Below, piece by piece: positions 1 through 10,096 of a stretch of DNA of 64,000 nt (position 1 is the first letter of the stretch; the number at the start of each line of letters is the position of its first letter). The notes beneath the pieces were generated by a model. It worked only from the letters and a program-made list of their open reading frames with translations, was not told where the DNA came from and did not search any database. Both the position numbers and the translations under genes were made by a program. Origin of the DNA: Cyanidium caldarium (lineage: Eukaryota; Rhodophyta; Bangiophyceae; Cyanidiales; Cyanidiaceae); assembly GCA_026184775.1 (NCBI GenBank), contig JANCYW010000009.1, positions 1 through 64,000 on the forward strand. Reading direction: 5' to 3'.

Positions 1-134
1 CCCCATTCCCCCCCATTCCCCCCCATTCCCCCCCATTCCCCCCCATTCCCCCCCATTCCCCCCCATTCCCCCCCATTCCCCCCCATTCCCCCCCCATTCC
101 CCCCCATTCCCCCCCATTCCCCCCCATTCCCCCC
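1..134. repeat. Telomeric repeat array
   Basis: Perfect tandem repeats with a 10-bp period, ATT followed by seven C, about thirteen copies. One extra C near position 91 shifts the phase. Read on the other strand the unit is AATGGGGGGG. The C-rich strand runs 5' to 3' inward from position 1, the normal orientation for a left chromosome end. C. merolae telomeres are described as AATGGGGGG (9 bp), so a one-G-longer unit points to a relative. Confidence 0.95.
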
Positions 135-230
135 AATTCACACCCGGTCGCCCGATCCCACCCAACTCACACCCGGTCGCCCGATCCCCCCCAACTCACA
201 CCCGCTCGCCCGATCCCCCCCAATTCACAC
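135..230. repeat. Three 29-bp telomere-adjacent repeats
   Basis: Three near-identical 29-bp units begin at 135, 164 and 193, each starting AAYTCACACCC and ending in a C run. A fourth partial unit of nine bases (222-230) leads straight into the first copy of the large subtelomeric duplication. The units end in C tracts like the telomere, so they may be degenerate telomere-proximal sequence or a junction formed when the end was capped. Confidence 0.85.
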
Positions 231-2060
231 GCGACACCACTCCCATTCCCCCAAACGCTCTCCCGTGCGCACGATCGCGCGCGCTCACATCGATCCCCAA
301 TAAAAAACAAATAACGAAAACACATTCCCGACACGCGCCGCCCCACTCCCCATGCCCGTTCCCCACCGCTCCAACAAGCCACACACGCGCCACTCCCGGG
401 CAGGGCACGGCGCCGACCGGCGATACACAACCACAAAAAACGCAATTGCGGCGTGCCATACAACATCCATTCCATTCAGGTCACGCCACTCCCATACACT
501 CCCACACACACTCCCAGCCACAACACCCGCTCCCACACATACACCTTCCACACGCTTCATCATCGTCGCCGTTCTCGGACTCGTAACATACACCCTGCAA
601 CAGCAACAACACTACCCACATAGACACCGTAACCGCCGCCGCGCTGCCCACCACCACCATCGCTCTCTCTCACTTTCACCGACGCTTTCCCACCAGGTGG
701 CGCCCACACCGCATCCACCACTCCGCGCCATCGCCGCGATCGCCGCTTCTTGTCTACTGTTCTCGATCGACACAATCAACGCGCACCCTCACCTGCGCGC
801 CGCCGCCGATCGGCGCGCGCGCACCCACAAGGCGCCGCCGCTCCCATAACCGTTACCGATCTGTGCGCATCCACACACAAGGCGACTCCATTCCATACAC
901 TTCCACTCCATTCCATACGATTCCATACACCCGGCACTCCCCTCGTCTACAACCAGCCGCAACAACACCGACACCTCTCGCACCCGCCAACACTCCAAAC
1001 GCTTTTCCCACCTCTCGCCACCGTCCCACCGTCCCACCGTCCCACCGTCCGGCGCACACACACACACGCCAACGATCCACCCCAGTAACACCCACTCAGG
1101 CAACACACGCTCATCCCACTCACACACGCATCCACCCACCACAACCAGCCACTCACTCCCAAACGCATACACTCACTTACACAAGCGCACACACACTCAC
1201 AGCCGCCCTTCAACATCACTCCGCCAACACTCCGTCATCCACCAACACCAACACCTTCATTCATCTCACTCCAACCCACCACCAACCACCAACAATCATT
1301 CACCTCCATCTCCACATCCATCAACACACCATCCCATACACACCCATACTCACCCATACTCACCCATCTCACTTCACCTGCCCCGCTCGTTCCCCTGTAG
1401 CCAACCACCACCGTCACAACACTCACACACATGCACTCAAACACACGCCTCCCGACGCTGCGCAACGCTGCGCAACGCCCATCCCACACGCTCACCCCAT
1501 CAATCGCTCATTCCTTCATTCCTTCCATCGATCCAGAGCTCTCAGCGTTCTTTTGCACTCCCAGACGCACGCGCAGCCACCGCTCCCCGCTTCCGCTTCC
1601 AACCACCCCAACACACTCCCAACACTCCCAACACCCACCAACCAACTCTCCCGCACGCCCATGACCCCTCTCCCACCACCACCGATCATCAACCCATCAG
1701 GCGCTCACCCGCCAACACTCCCCCAGCTCCCAGCTCCCAACCGACCCGCTGGCCGTTCCCGCCCCAAACCGACCCCAACACCCAACACACACTCATGAAC
1801 ACTCCAAACACTCCCAACACACTCCCAACACTCCCAACACCCACCAACCAGCTCTCCCGCACGCCCATGACCCCTCTCCCACCACCACCGATCGTCAACC
1901 CATCAGGCGCTCACCCGCCAACACTCCCCCAGCTCCCAGCTCCCAACCGACCCGCTGGCCGTTCCCGCCCCAAACCGACCCCAACACCCAACACACACTC
2001 ATGAACACTCCAAACACTCCCAACACACTCCACACCCAACAACCAACGCTCCCGCACGCC
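228..2060. repeat. Subtelomeric duplication, copy A
   Basis: From CACGCGACAC at 228 this block matches a second block starting at 3539 nearly base for base, with small indels. The shared order includes the same landmarks: the CATGCCCGTT word at 351 and 3657, the CCACCAGGTGG word, the three-times-repeated CCACCGTCCC stretch, and the start of the 195-bp array at 1660 and 4895. The offset between copies drops from 3311 to 3235 bp along the block, so copy A carries a net excess of about 76 bp, including a local duplication near 891-930. Confidence 0.9.
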
Positions 2061-2090
2061 CATGACCCCTCTCCCACCACCACCACCGCC
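1660..2090. repeat. ~195-bp tandem repeat array, copy A
   Basis: The word CATGACCCCTCTCCCACC begins at 1660, 1866 and 2061, giving spacings of 206 and 195 bp. The third unit breaks off after about 25 bases into unrelated C/A-rich sequence. Each unit contains a 3' segment of AACACTCC-type words that varies in number, which explains the 206-bp first unit. Confidence 0.9.
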
Positions 2091-2350
2091 CATCGTCGTC
2101 GGTCAGCCCAAGCCCTCATACGCCAGCGCCGCGCCAACGCCCACCGCCCACCGCGTGCCCACTGCACGCCCTTACGCCAGCACGTAACACACTCGAAACA
2201 CAACACCACCTCCCCCACTCACCCAAACACTCCATACGTATACTCACGCACACACACACACACACGCTCTCTCACTCGACACCACTGCCCCCCACGCACT
2301 GCCCAATGGCGCCGCACGACACTCTTACCATTCCCCGCCCGCGCACGATC

Positions 2351-2351
2351 G

Positions 2352-2383
<32 letters not shown>

Positions 2384-2586
2384 CCTTCAATCACTATTCC
2401 GTAATCGGCGATTGTCTTCGATCGGCAATCGGCAATCGGCAATCGCCTTCAATCAGTAATCCGTAATCGGCGATTGTCTTCGATCGGCAATCAGTGATCG
2501 GCAATCGGCAATCAGTGATCGGCAATCGGCAATCAGTGATCGGCAATCGCCTTCAATCAGTAATCCGTAATCGGCGATTTTCCTCG

Positions 2587-2618
<32 letters not shown>

Positions 2619-2710
2619 CCTTCAATCAGTAATCCGTAATTGGCGATTTTCCTCGATCGGCAATCGGCAATCGCCTTCAATCTTTATTCCGTAATCGGCG
2701 ATTTTCCTCG

Positions 2711-2763
<53 letters not shown>

Positions 2764-3248
2764 CCTTCAATCAGTAATCCGTAATCGGCGATTTTCCTCG
2801 ATCGGCAATCAGTGATCGGCAATCGCCTGCAATCAGTAATCCGTAATCGGCGATTTTCCTCGATCGGCAATCGGCAATCGGCAATCGCCTTCAATCAGTA
2901 ATCCGTAATCGGCGATTGTCTTCGATCGGCAATCAGTGATCGGCAATCGGCAATCGCCTTCAATCAGTAATCCGTAATCGGCGATTTTCCTCGATCGGCA
3001 ATCAGTGATCGGCAATCGCCTTCAATCAGTAATCCGTAATCGGCGATTTTCCTCGATCGGCAATCAGTGATCGGCAATCGGCAATCAGTGATCGGCAATC
3101 GCCTTCAATCAGTAATCCGTAATCGGCGATTTTCCTCGATCGGCAATCAGTGATCGGCAATCGGCAATCAGTGATCGGCAATCGCCTTCAATCACTAATC
3201 CGTAATCGGCGATTTTCCTCGATCGGCAATCGGCAATCGCCTTCAATC
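2351..3248. repeat. Nested minisatellite of CGGCAAT units
   Basis: A higher-order array. Runs of the 7-mer CGGCAAT, one to seven copies and often alternating with a 14-bp CAGTGATCGGCAAT form, are separated by about twelve copies of a ~41-bp spacer that starts CGCCTTCAATCAGTAATCC and ends TTCCTCGAT. Within each spacer AATCGCC and GGCGATT are inverted repeats about 20 bases apart. Variants (GTCTTCGAT or TTCCTCGAT, CTATTCC or GTAATCC) recur in non-adjacent units, the pattern of unequal exchange. The array sits exactly between the two copies of the subtelomeric duplication. No coding role seen. Confidence 0.92.
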
Positions 3249-3538
3249 GGCGTTGCCCTCTCTCAACCATCAACCATCCCACAGCGCGAAAACCCGAAAT
3301 CCGCCATCCCGCATCCCTAACACCATCCGGCCACGTAACCGTCTGCCCCAACACGCACACACACAAAACCCAAAACGCCCCAACCGCCCGACACAGCGAC
3401 GCCGCCCGGTCGCAGGGCGCCGCGCTTTTTCCGCGCCATTTTCCACAATTTCCCCTTTTCCCGGCCGATGCTGCGTTCCAAATCGCGCGCGCGCGCATGC
3501 CACCCCCAATCTCGCCCGCCGTGCGCCCGCCCGCCCCA

Positions 3539-5100
3539 CACGCGACACAACTCCCATTCCCCCCAAACGCTCTCTCCCGTGCGCACGATCGCGCGCGCAC
3601 ACATCGATCCCCAAAAACAAAAAAAAAACATTCCCGACATGCGCCGCCCCACTCCCCATGCCCGTTCCCCACCGCTCCAACAAGCCACACACGCGCCACT
3701 CCCGGGCAGGGCACGGCGCCGACCGGCGATACACAACCACAAAAAACGCAATTGCGGCGTGCCATACAACATCCATTCCATTCAGGTCACGCCACTCCCA
3801 TACACTCCCACACACACTCCCAGCCACAACACCCGCTCCCACACATACACCTTCCACACGCTTCATCATCGTCGCCGTTCTCGGACTCGTAACATACACC
3901 CTGCAACAGCAACAACACTACCCACATAGACACCGTAACCGCCGCCGCGCTGCCCACCACCACCATCGCTCTCTCTCACTTTCACCGACGCTTTCCCACC
4001 AGGTGGCGCCCACACCGCATCCACCACTCCGCGCCATCGCCGCGATCGCCGCCTCTTGTCTACTGTTCTCGATCGACACAATCAACGCGCACCCTCACCT
4101 GCGCGCCGCCGCCGATCGGCGCGCGCGCACCCACAAGGCGCCGCCGCTCCCACAACCGTCACCGATCTGTGCGCATCCACACAAAAGGCGACTCCATTCC
4201 ATACGATTCCATACACCCGGCACTCCCCTCGTCTACAACCAGCCGCAACAACACCGACTCGTCTTGCGCCCGCCAACACTCCAAAACGCTTTTCCCACCT
4301 CCCGCCACCGTCCCACCGTCCCACCGTCCGGCGCACACACACACACACCAACGAACCACCCCAGTAACACCCACTCAGGCAACACACGCTCATCCCACTC
4401 ACACACGCATCCACCCACCACAACCAGCCACTCACTCCCAAACACATACACTCACAGCCGCCCTCCAACTTCACTCCACCAACACTCCGACATCCACCAA
4501 CACCAACACCTCCATTCATCTCACTCCAACCCACCACCAACCACCAACAAACATTCACCTACATCTCCACATCCATCAACACACCATCCCATACACACCC
4601 ATACTCACCCATACTCACTCATCTCACTTCACCTGCCCCGCTCGTTCCCCTGTAGCCAACCACCACCATCACAACACTCACACACATGCACTCAAACACA
4701 CGCCTCCCGACGCTGCGTAACGCTGCGCAACGCCCATCCCACACGCTCACCCCATCAATCGTTCATTCCTTCATTCCTTCCATCGATCCAGAGCTCTCAG
4801 CGTTCTTTTACACTCCCAGACGCACGCGCAGCCACCGCTCCCCGCTTCCGCTTCCAACCACCCCAACACCCACCAACCAACTCTCCCGCACGCCCATGAC
4901 CCCTCTCCCACCACCACCGATCATCAACCCATCAGGCGCTCACCCGCCAACACTCCCCCAGCTCCCAGCTCCCAACCGACCCGCTGGCCGTTCCCGCCCC
5001 AAACCGACCCCAACACCCAACACACACTCATGAACACTCCAAACACTCCCAACACACTCCACACCCAACAACCAACGCTCCCGCACGCCCATGACCCCTC
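3539..5100. repeat. Subtelomeric duplication, copy B
   Basis: Second copy of the block described at 228, in the same orientation. It begins at CACGCGACAC (3539) just after a GC-rich unique linker and runs into a longer 195-bp array. It lacks the telomere-side 29-bp repeats. Differences from copy A are scattered substitutions and small indels, mostly in simple-sequence stretches, so the duplication is not extremely recent or has been only partly homogenised. Confidence 0.9.
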
Positions 5101-5590
5101 TCCCACCACCACCGATCATCAACCCATCAGGCGCTCACCCGCCAACACTCCCCCAGCTCCCAGCTCCCAACAGACCCGCTGGCCGTTCCCGCCCCAAACC
5201 GACCCCAACACCCAACACACACTCATGAACACTCCAAACACTCCCAACACTCCCAACACCCACCAACCAACTCTCCCGCACGCCCATGACCCCTCTCCCA
5301 CCACCACCGATCATCAACCCATCAGGCGCTCACCCGCCAACACTCCCCCAGCTCCCAGCTCCCAACCGACCCGCTGGCCGTTCCCGCCCAAACCGACCCC
5401 AACACCCAACACACACTCATGAACACTCCAAACACTCCCAACACTCCCAACACCCACCAACCAACGCTCCCGCACTCCCATGACCCCTCTCCCACCACCA
5501 CCGATCGTCAACCCATCAGGCGCTCACCCGCCAACACTCCCCCAGCTCCCGGCTCCCAACCGACCCGCTGGCCGTTCCCGCCCCAAACCG
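4895..5590. repeat. ~195-bp tandem repeat array, copy B
   Basis: Four units begin at 4895, 5090, 5285 and 5479 (spacings 195, 195, 194). The last unit runs for about 110 bases and then diverges at 5590. Same sequence as the array in copy A but with one more full unit, so unit number has changed since the duplication. Confidence 0.92.
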
Positions 5591-6270
5591 GTCGTCACTC
5601 GCCTCAACACCCACCAACCATCCAACACACCCAAACACTCCCATCACCACCACCACCCGACCAGGCGCTCACCCGCCAACACCCCACCACCCTCGAAACC
5701 CAACACCCCGCAGTTCAACATCTCTATAGCTCGCTCAGCGGCCCCAAACCCACTTCCATCTGCGCTGCCCCAGATCGCCTCATTTCGATTCCACACACCA
5801 ACACAGAGACGCACCAGTGCCCGATTCCCCCAACAACAACAACAATCACACAGCGTTCCTATGCGGCCACCGTAACCGGAACGACCGCCGCAACACCACT
5901 CCCACTCCCTGACATTCACGCGCACCCCGCACTAATTCCCTCACTCACAGTCACACTCACACTCCAACAACAACAACACTAAGGGTACCCACGCGTCTCT
6001 CCATTTCTCCCGCATCCCCGGCGCGCCCTGCAACGTATCACATCCACTACCAACAACTCCCGCGCCATGCCCACATGCTCTGCGGCCAACCGACTCACCG
6101 CCACCAACCACCACCACCACCTCATCTTCATCTTCATCATCGCCCCGTGGTGCCTCCACGACGACGACCACCCTCCAACGGCTGGCACCGCTGTCCCGGT
6201 GCCCTGCTGCCCCCTATCCACCACCAAACATCCGCTCCACACACGCCAACCGCGCGGCCAGCCGCGCATC
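5591..6270. other. Subtelomere to gene transition, no gene seen
   Basis: C/A-rich sequence continues to about 5985, ending in a short (CAA)n run, then composition becomes mixed. From about 6115 a Ser/Thr-rich reading (TCA/TCT/ACG codons) precedes the decayed cysteine-rich gene and could be remnants of its mucin-like N-terminal part, but no start, signal peptide or continuous frame is visible. Confidence 0.4.
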
Positions 6271-6830
6271 CGCAGCTTCACCTGCCTCTCCCAGGGATGC
6301 TGCTACGACGCTAACACCACACCGAATACCTCTCCAAACCGTACTGTTACCAGGCACAGCACATCTGTGCGGTGCCGCAGTTGCAACGACAGCCCCGTCA
6401 CCCACAGCACCAATGTTCAACGATAACACCTGCGGTGCAGCAGTGTCTGCAGGCGAGCTGTTGTGTGGGCTACGGCGGCGAGTGCTATCAGAAGGTGCCG
6501 CAGTTTGTGTGTTGCTGTTGGCGGGGTCAGCGACGGCAGTAGCGGCGGCCACCGACGGCACCCGTTCGGGATCGAACCACTCTACTTGTGTGCCGTGCGG
6601 TCCCGAGTGCCGCAACACCGCCATCCACAACTGCACCTACACCGCCGGAGCCAGCGGCAACTCGGGGCTACCATCCACCATTCACCACCTATGACACCGC
6701 GACCTCGTTCTGCGTGTGCCGGGACCCCTCCAAGCAGTGCGGCACCTACACCATACCGTCGGACAACGTGGTCACCAAAGTGCGCTGTTGCACCGACGAC
6801 GAGGTGGGTGTCAACGATACAGAGCGTGTG
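6271..6830 (+). pseudogene. Decayed cysteine-rich trefoil-like gene
   Basis: Four neighbouring stretches read like cysteine-rich extracellular protein, but in different frames. The first (about 6271-6333) has TCLSQGCCYD. The second (6339-6539) starts PYCYQAQHIC, continues to CLQASCCVGYGGECYQ and CCCW, and ends at a TAG at 6540. The third (about 6550-6660) has CVPCGPECRN. The fourth (about 6663-6830) has FCVCRDPSKQCGTY and RCCTDDE. The pattern C-x4-CC ... CY-x5/7-C occurs twice here and once in the intact gene at 10097, so I infer a decayed relative of that gene. Unrecognised introns or base-calling errors could also explain the frame changes. No ATG with a signal peptide is evident. Confidence 0.55.
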
Positions 6831-7868
6831 GCCATACGTTATCGTGAGAGGCAGATTGGGAAGTGTGCACGGACCGATGGCGCTGGGGCAACGGGAACGA
6901 GAGCCGGAAAGTGGATCGCATGCACGGAACGGCAACGACCAGAATACACCCAGGAAAGACAGATATGAATGGGAACAGCATCGAATGAATAAAGACGAAG
7001 CACCAGCGCCACCAACACCGAATCGTAGACTCGGATGTCGTTGGAAAGCAGGCAAGAGACAGAACTCACCTACTTGGTCATCGTTGACCCTCGGTAAAGT
7101 GGCTGGCGCCAAGTCACACGTGTTGTTGCTCTTCTCGACATACGACGACACCAACAGATCCATCGCTCTATGTAGTTGACATAGGCCTCCCGACGATGAG
7201 CAGTCGGTTGCATACGGCGTTCTCGTCGCGGTGCAGCGTGTGGTGACAACTGGTATTCCGACACCGCAACCGTGGCCACGCACAGCGTATCTGGTCGGTG
7301 TGTTGGTTACAGCGCAGCCGGCAGTGATCGGTCTCATCTGAACAAACGCTGTGCGAATGACGAGAATGCATGCACAGCCAAGCGTCTGCTGCAGTGTCAG
7401 AATACGGAGGGTGTGTAGATACATAACCGCGACAGCAATACCGTATTCAACCTGCCACGAATCGCGTTGGCCATTCCGCACGGCGTTCCACACCCGGCCT
7501 ATCTGTCTCTTCCTCGTCGTGGTGGTTCCGAAAAGAGGAAGCATTCTCCATCATCAGCGGTTCATCGCGCAAGCGCCGATCGAATCGAGCGATGGGCGCT
7601 GTCGGGAAGCGGCAGCGCCGGACCACGTCGGACACTCTGTTGTTGTTGTTGTCATCATCATCAGGTACTGCACAGCCCGCAAGGCCGGTTGTTCCGCGGA
7701 CGAGGACTCCTCGCGGCCAAGCGCACTAAGGGCACCACTTGGGGCACGGGTCTTTTAGACAGCGTTGGTGAGCGTGGGCCACGGACGGGGCTCTCTGTTA
7801 CGGAAGCAAACGGCTGACGTCGTCGCTACTTACCTCGACGACCCCCAGTCCACCTTCGTTGCTTCACC
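6831..7868. other. About 1 kb without recognisable gene
   Basis: Composition is close to the genic region rather than the subtelomere, but no frame gives a recognisable protein. A 320-codon open frame on the minus strand (6582-7544) runs antisense to the decayed gene and has no domain-like features. A GTT/CAT microsatellite lies near 7638-7664. The last ~100 bases are presumably the promoter and leader of LCB1. Confidence 0.5.
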
Positions 7869-9791
7869 ATGCTCTCCCCGCTTTCCATTCTCCACTTTCT
7901 CTCCTCCCGTCTCTTAACGCAGCCCACGCTGGTGTACCACTTGCTCATCGAAGGCGCGTTTGCGGTGCTGGTGGTGTACCTCTTCCTCCAAAAGGCGTAC
8001 GCCCCGGAGCATCAGCACCGCGCCAGGCGCAAGCTCACCCTGAAGCGTGGGGCACCGGCGGGCGTGGGCGACGACCTGACCGAGGCGGAGATCGACGCGC
8101 TCTGCGCCGAGTGGGTGCCCGAACCGCTGGTGCCGTCCCCGGTGGAGAACACCACCCTGAGCCCGCACAACGACCGCGCCTCCGAGGCCACCGTCCAAAT
8201 CGTGCAGACGGCGGTCTCCGTGGCGGTGGGTGCGGCCGACAGCGCCCGGATGACCTCGCGCGAAATGCGCGACGCTTTTGTGGTCACCTCGCTGGACGCC
8301 AGCGGCCATTGCACTGTGCAGACGCAAGACCGCGCCGCCGTGCATTGTGTCAATCTGGCGTCGGCCAACTACGCCGGTTTGCTAGGGCACGACCGCATTC
8401 GAGAGGCGTGCAAGCGCACCCTCAAAAAGTACGGCTGCGGTGCGTGCGGGCCGCGCGGCTTTTACGGCACCACCGACGTACACTTGTGGTGCGAGCACGC
8501 CATCGCCAAGTTCATGCACACCCCGGAAGCCATTCTGTACAGTTTCGGGCCGGCCACCAGCACCAGCGCCATCAACGCTTTCGCCAAAAAGGGCGACATC
8601 GTGTTCGCCGACGAATGCATCAACTTTCCGCTGCAGAACGGACTGCAGCTGAGCCGCAGCACCGTGGTATGGTTCCGCCACAACGACCTGGACGATTTGG
8701 AGCACCGAGTGGCGGCCATCGAGGCCATCGCCCGCAAGCAGCGCCGCCCGGTAGCGCGGCGCTTCATCGTGGTCGAAGGCGTTTACGCGCTCACCGGTGA
8801 CGTGGCGCCGCTAGATGGGATCGCTGCGCTGCGCCGCACACACCGCAACTTGCGCTTCTTCGTGGACGAAAGTCACGCGCTGGGCGTGCTGGGCTCGCAG
8901 GGACGCGGCGCCTGCGAGCACTTCGGCCTGGAGCTCGGTCGCGACGTGGATATTATCGTCTGCGACATGGGCCACGCGCTCGCCACCGTGGGCGGTTTCT
9001 GCGTCGGTGACGAGCCGGCAGTGGTGGATCATCAGCGCCTCAGCGGTGCTGGTTACTGTTTCAGTGCCGCGCAACCGCCGTACCTGGCGCAGGCCGGAAT
9101 TACCGCGCTGGAGATCCTGGCCGAGGAACCGCAACGGACGCAGCGCGTGCGCGACAATGCGGCCCTACTGCGCGGCTGTCTCCGCGCGCGCCTGCCGCCG
9201 TGCGTGGTCGTCGAAGGCAACAGCGATGCGTCACCGCTGATATGTCTGCGGGTGCGCGCCGAAGCCGCGCAGGCACTCACCGAGCGGGTGCTGCATCTGG
9301 TGCAGGCAACCGGCCGCGAGCTGGGTCACCGCACCGCCCGCAGCCACTCTCGCGAGGCGACGCCCTCCGACGACAACGACGAGAACAGCGAGGCCGACTC
9401 GTCCGAGTTTGGCGACGACGACGCGCTCAACCTGGACGCGGCCATCACCGACGCCGCCATGCGCCGCCTGCACGACGCCACTGCCAAGGTGGCGGCCGCC
9501 ACCGCGCAGGGCCTGGCCGTGCCGGGCGCCTTCAACACCGACGCTTTGCGCCAACTGGTGCTGGAGCGGCTGTGGCTCATCATTCGCGAGCGCCTGGTGA
9601 GGCACGGCGTGTGGGCTAGCGTACCACAGCAGTTGCCCTCCGAGCACCTGCTCCTGCCACCAGCGCTGGCGCTTCACGTGAGTGCGGCGCACACCCGCGA
9701 AATGTTGGAGGATGCAGCGAATATCGTTGCCGACACCGCAGCGGCAGTATTGGCAAGGCCGCCGCTCTCCCTGGGCGATCTGTGCAAGTGA
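7869..9791 (+). CDS. LCB1: Serine palmitoyltransferase subunit LCB1
   Basis: Non-catalytic subunit of serine palmitoyltransferase, the ER enzyme that condenses serine and acyl-CoA as the first step of sphingolipid synthesis; works as a heterodimer with LCB2. 640 residues. A hydrophobic segment at about 23-41 fits the membrane anchor. LTEAEID and EWVPEPLVP (70-88) are the LCB1 N-terminal signature. CGPRGFYGT (193-201) contains the cysteine mutated in the human SPTLC1 neuropathy. FVDESHALGVLG (331-342) and DHQRLSGAGYCFSA (387-400) follow. The PLP-lysine motif of the family is replaced by CDMGHALATVGG, as expected for LCB1 and not LCB2. An acidic, Ser-rich insert at about 491-521 makes the protein longer than usual (~480-560). 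First gene inward from the telomere; LCB2 is not in the window. Confidence 0.93.
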   Translation: MLSPLSILHFLSSRLLTQPTLVYHLLIEGAFAVLVVYLFLQKAYAPEHQHRARRKLTLKRGAPAGVGDDLTEAEIDALCAEWVPEPLVPSPVENTTLSPHNDRASEATVQIVQTAVSVAVGAADSARMTSREMRDAFVVTSLDASGHCTVQTQDRAAVHCVNLASANYAGLLGHDRIREACKRTLKKYGCGACGPRGFYGTTDVHLWCEHAIAKFMHTPEAILYSFGPATSTSAINAFAKKGDIVFADECINFPLQNGLQLSRSTVVWFRHNDLDDLEHRVAAIEAIARKQRRPVARRFIVVEGVYALTGDVAPLDGIAALRRTHRNLRFFVDESHALGVLGSQGRGACEHFGLELGRDVDIIVCDMGHALATVGGFCVGDEPAVVDHQRLSGAGYCFSAAQPPYLAQAGITALEILAEEPQRTQRVRDNAALLRGCLRARLPPCVVVEGNSDASPLICLRVRAEAAQALTERVLHLVQATGRELGHRTARSHSREATPSDDNDENSEADSSEFGDDDALNLDAAITDAAMRRLHDATAKVAAATAQGLAVPGAFNTDALRQLVLERLWLIIRERLVRHGVWASVPQQLPSEHLLLPPALALHVSAAHTREMLEDAANIVADTAAAVLARPPLSLGDLCK

Positions 9792-10096
9792 ATTCGACAT
9801 CGAGTGCGACGCAAGGCATTCCGAGCCGCCCGACGTCCGATTCCCGAACGGTCCCCTGCTTTTTCTTTTGCCCGCCATTTCTGCGTCCCTTGCATTGTTT
9901 TTCTCGTTAAGGGATTTGTGCGCTGTCTTGGTTGCTCAGATCGCACGGTCGATGCGCCGCATCGGCTCGCGCACTTCTGCTCTCGTTCGGCCGCCTCCTT
10001 GTCCCTCACGCGGCGTGCAACTGTGCGCTGACGGCTGTGTTGCAAGCCGCCCTGCCGCAGCACTTATCCGAACGACGGGCACGATCCGCACGGTAC
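9792..10096. other. Intergenic spacer LCB1 to trefoil-like gene
   Basis: About 305 bp between two genes on the same strand. The downstream frame stays open upstream to a TTG at 9932 but contains no other ATG, so I treat this stretch as 3' end plus promoter. No clear motif seen. Confidence 0.4.

Larger units (their letters stand above)
231..5990. other. C/A-rich subtelomeric tract without credible genes
   Basis: Almost 6 kb in which the + strand is strongly enriched for C and A and poor in G, built from short words such as CCAACACTCC, CACACA and CCACCA. Long open frames occur on both strands, one over 500 codons, but their translations are runs of His, Pro, Thr, Ser and Arg (or Gly, Val, Trp on the other strand) without domain or hydrophobic structure. 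I read them as products of the base skew. A short (CA)n run lies near 2249-2265. The 290-bp linker 3249-3538 between minisatellite and second duplicate is unique in the window. Confidence 0.8.

Noticed and set aside
2351-3248. Alternating repeats and spacers resembling a CRISPR array
   Set aside because: The spacers are copies of one another, the short repeats vary in number, and the context is a eukaryotic chromosome end.
3253-4899. 548-codon open frame on the + strand and several 60-165 codon frames in the subtelomere
   Set aside because: Translation is low-complexity His/Pro/Thr/Ser set by the C/A bias; overlapping frames on both strands are equally open and no domain or signal is visible.
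6582-7544. 320-codon minus-strand frame
   Set aside because: Runs antisense to the decayed cysteine-rich gene, whose + strand readings show clear protein-like motifs; no recognisable features of its own.
1-7868. Transposon, retroelement or viral remnant in the subtelomere
   Set aside because: No reverse transcriptase, integrase, transposase or capsid-like sequence, and no terminal repeats with target-site duplications were seen.
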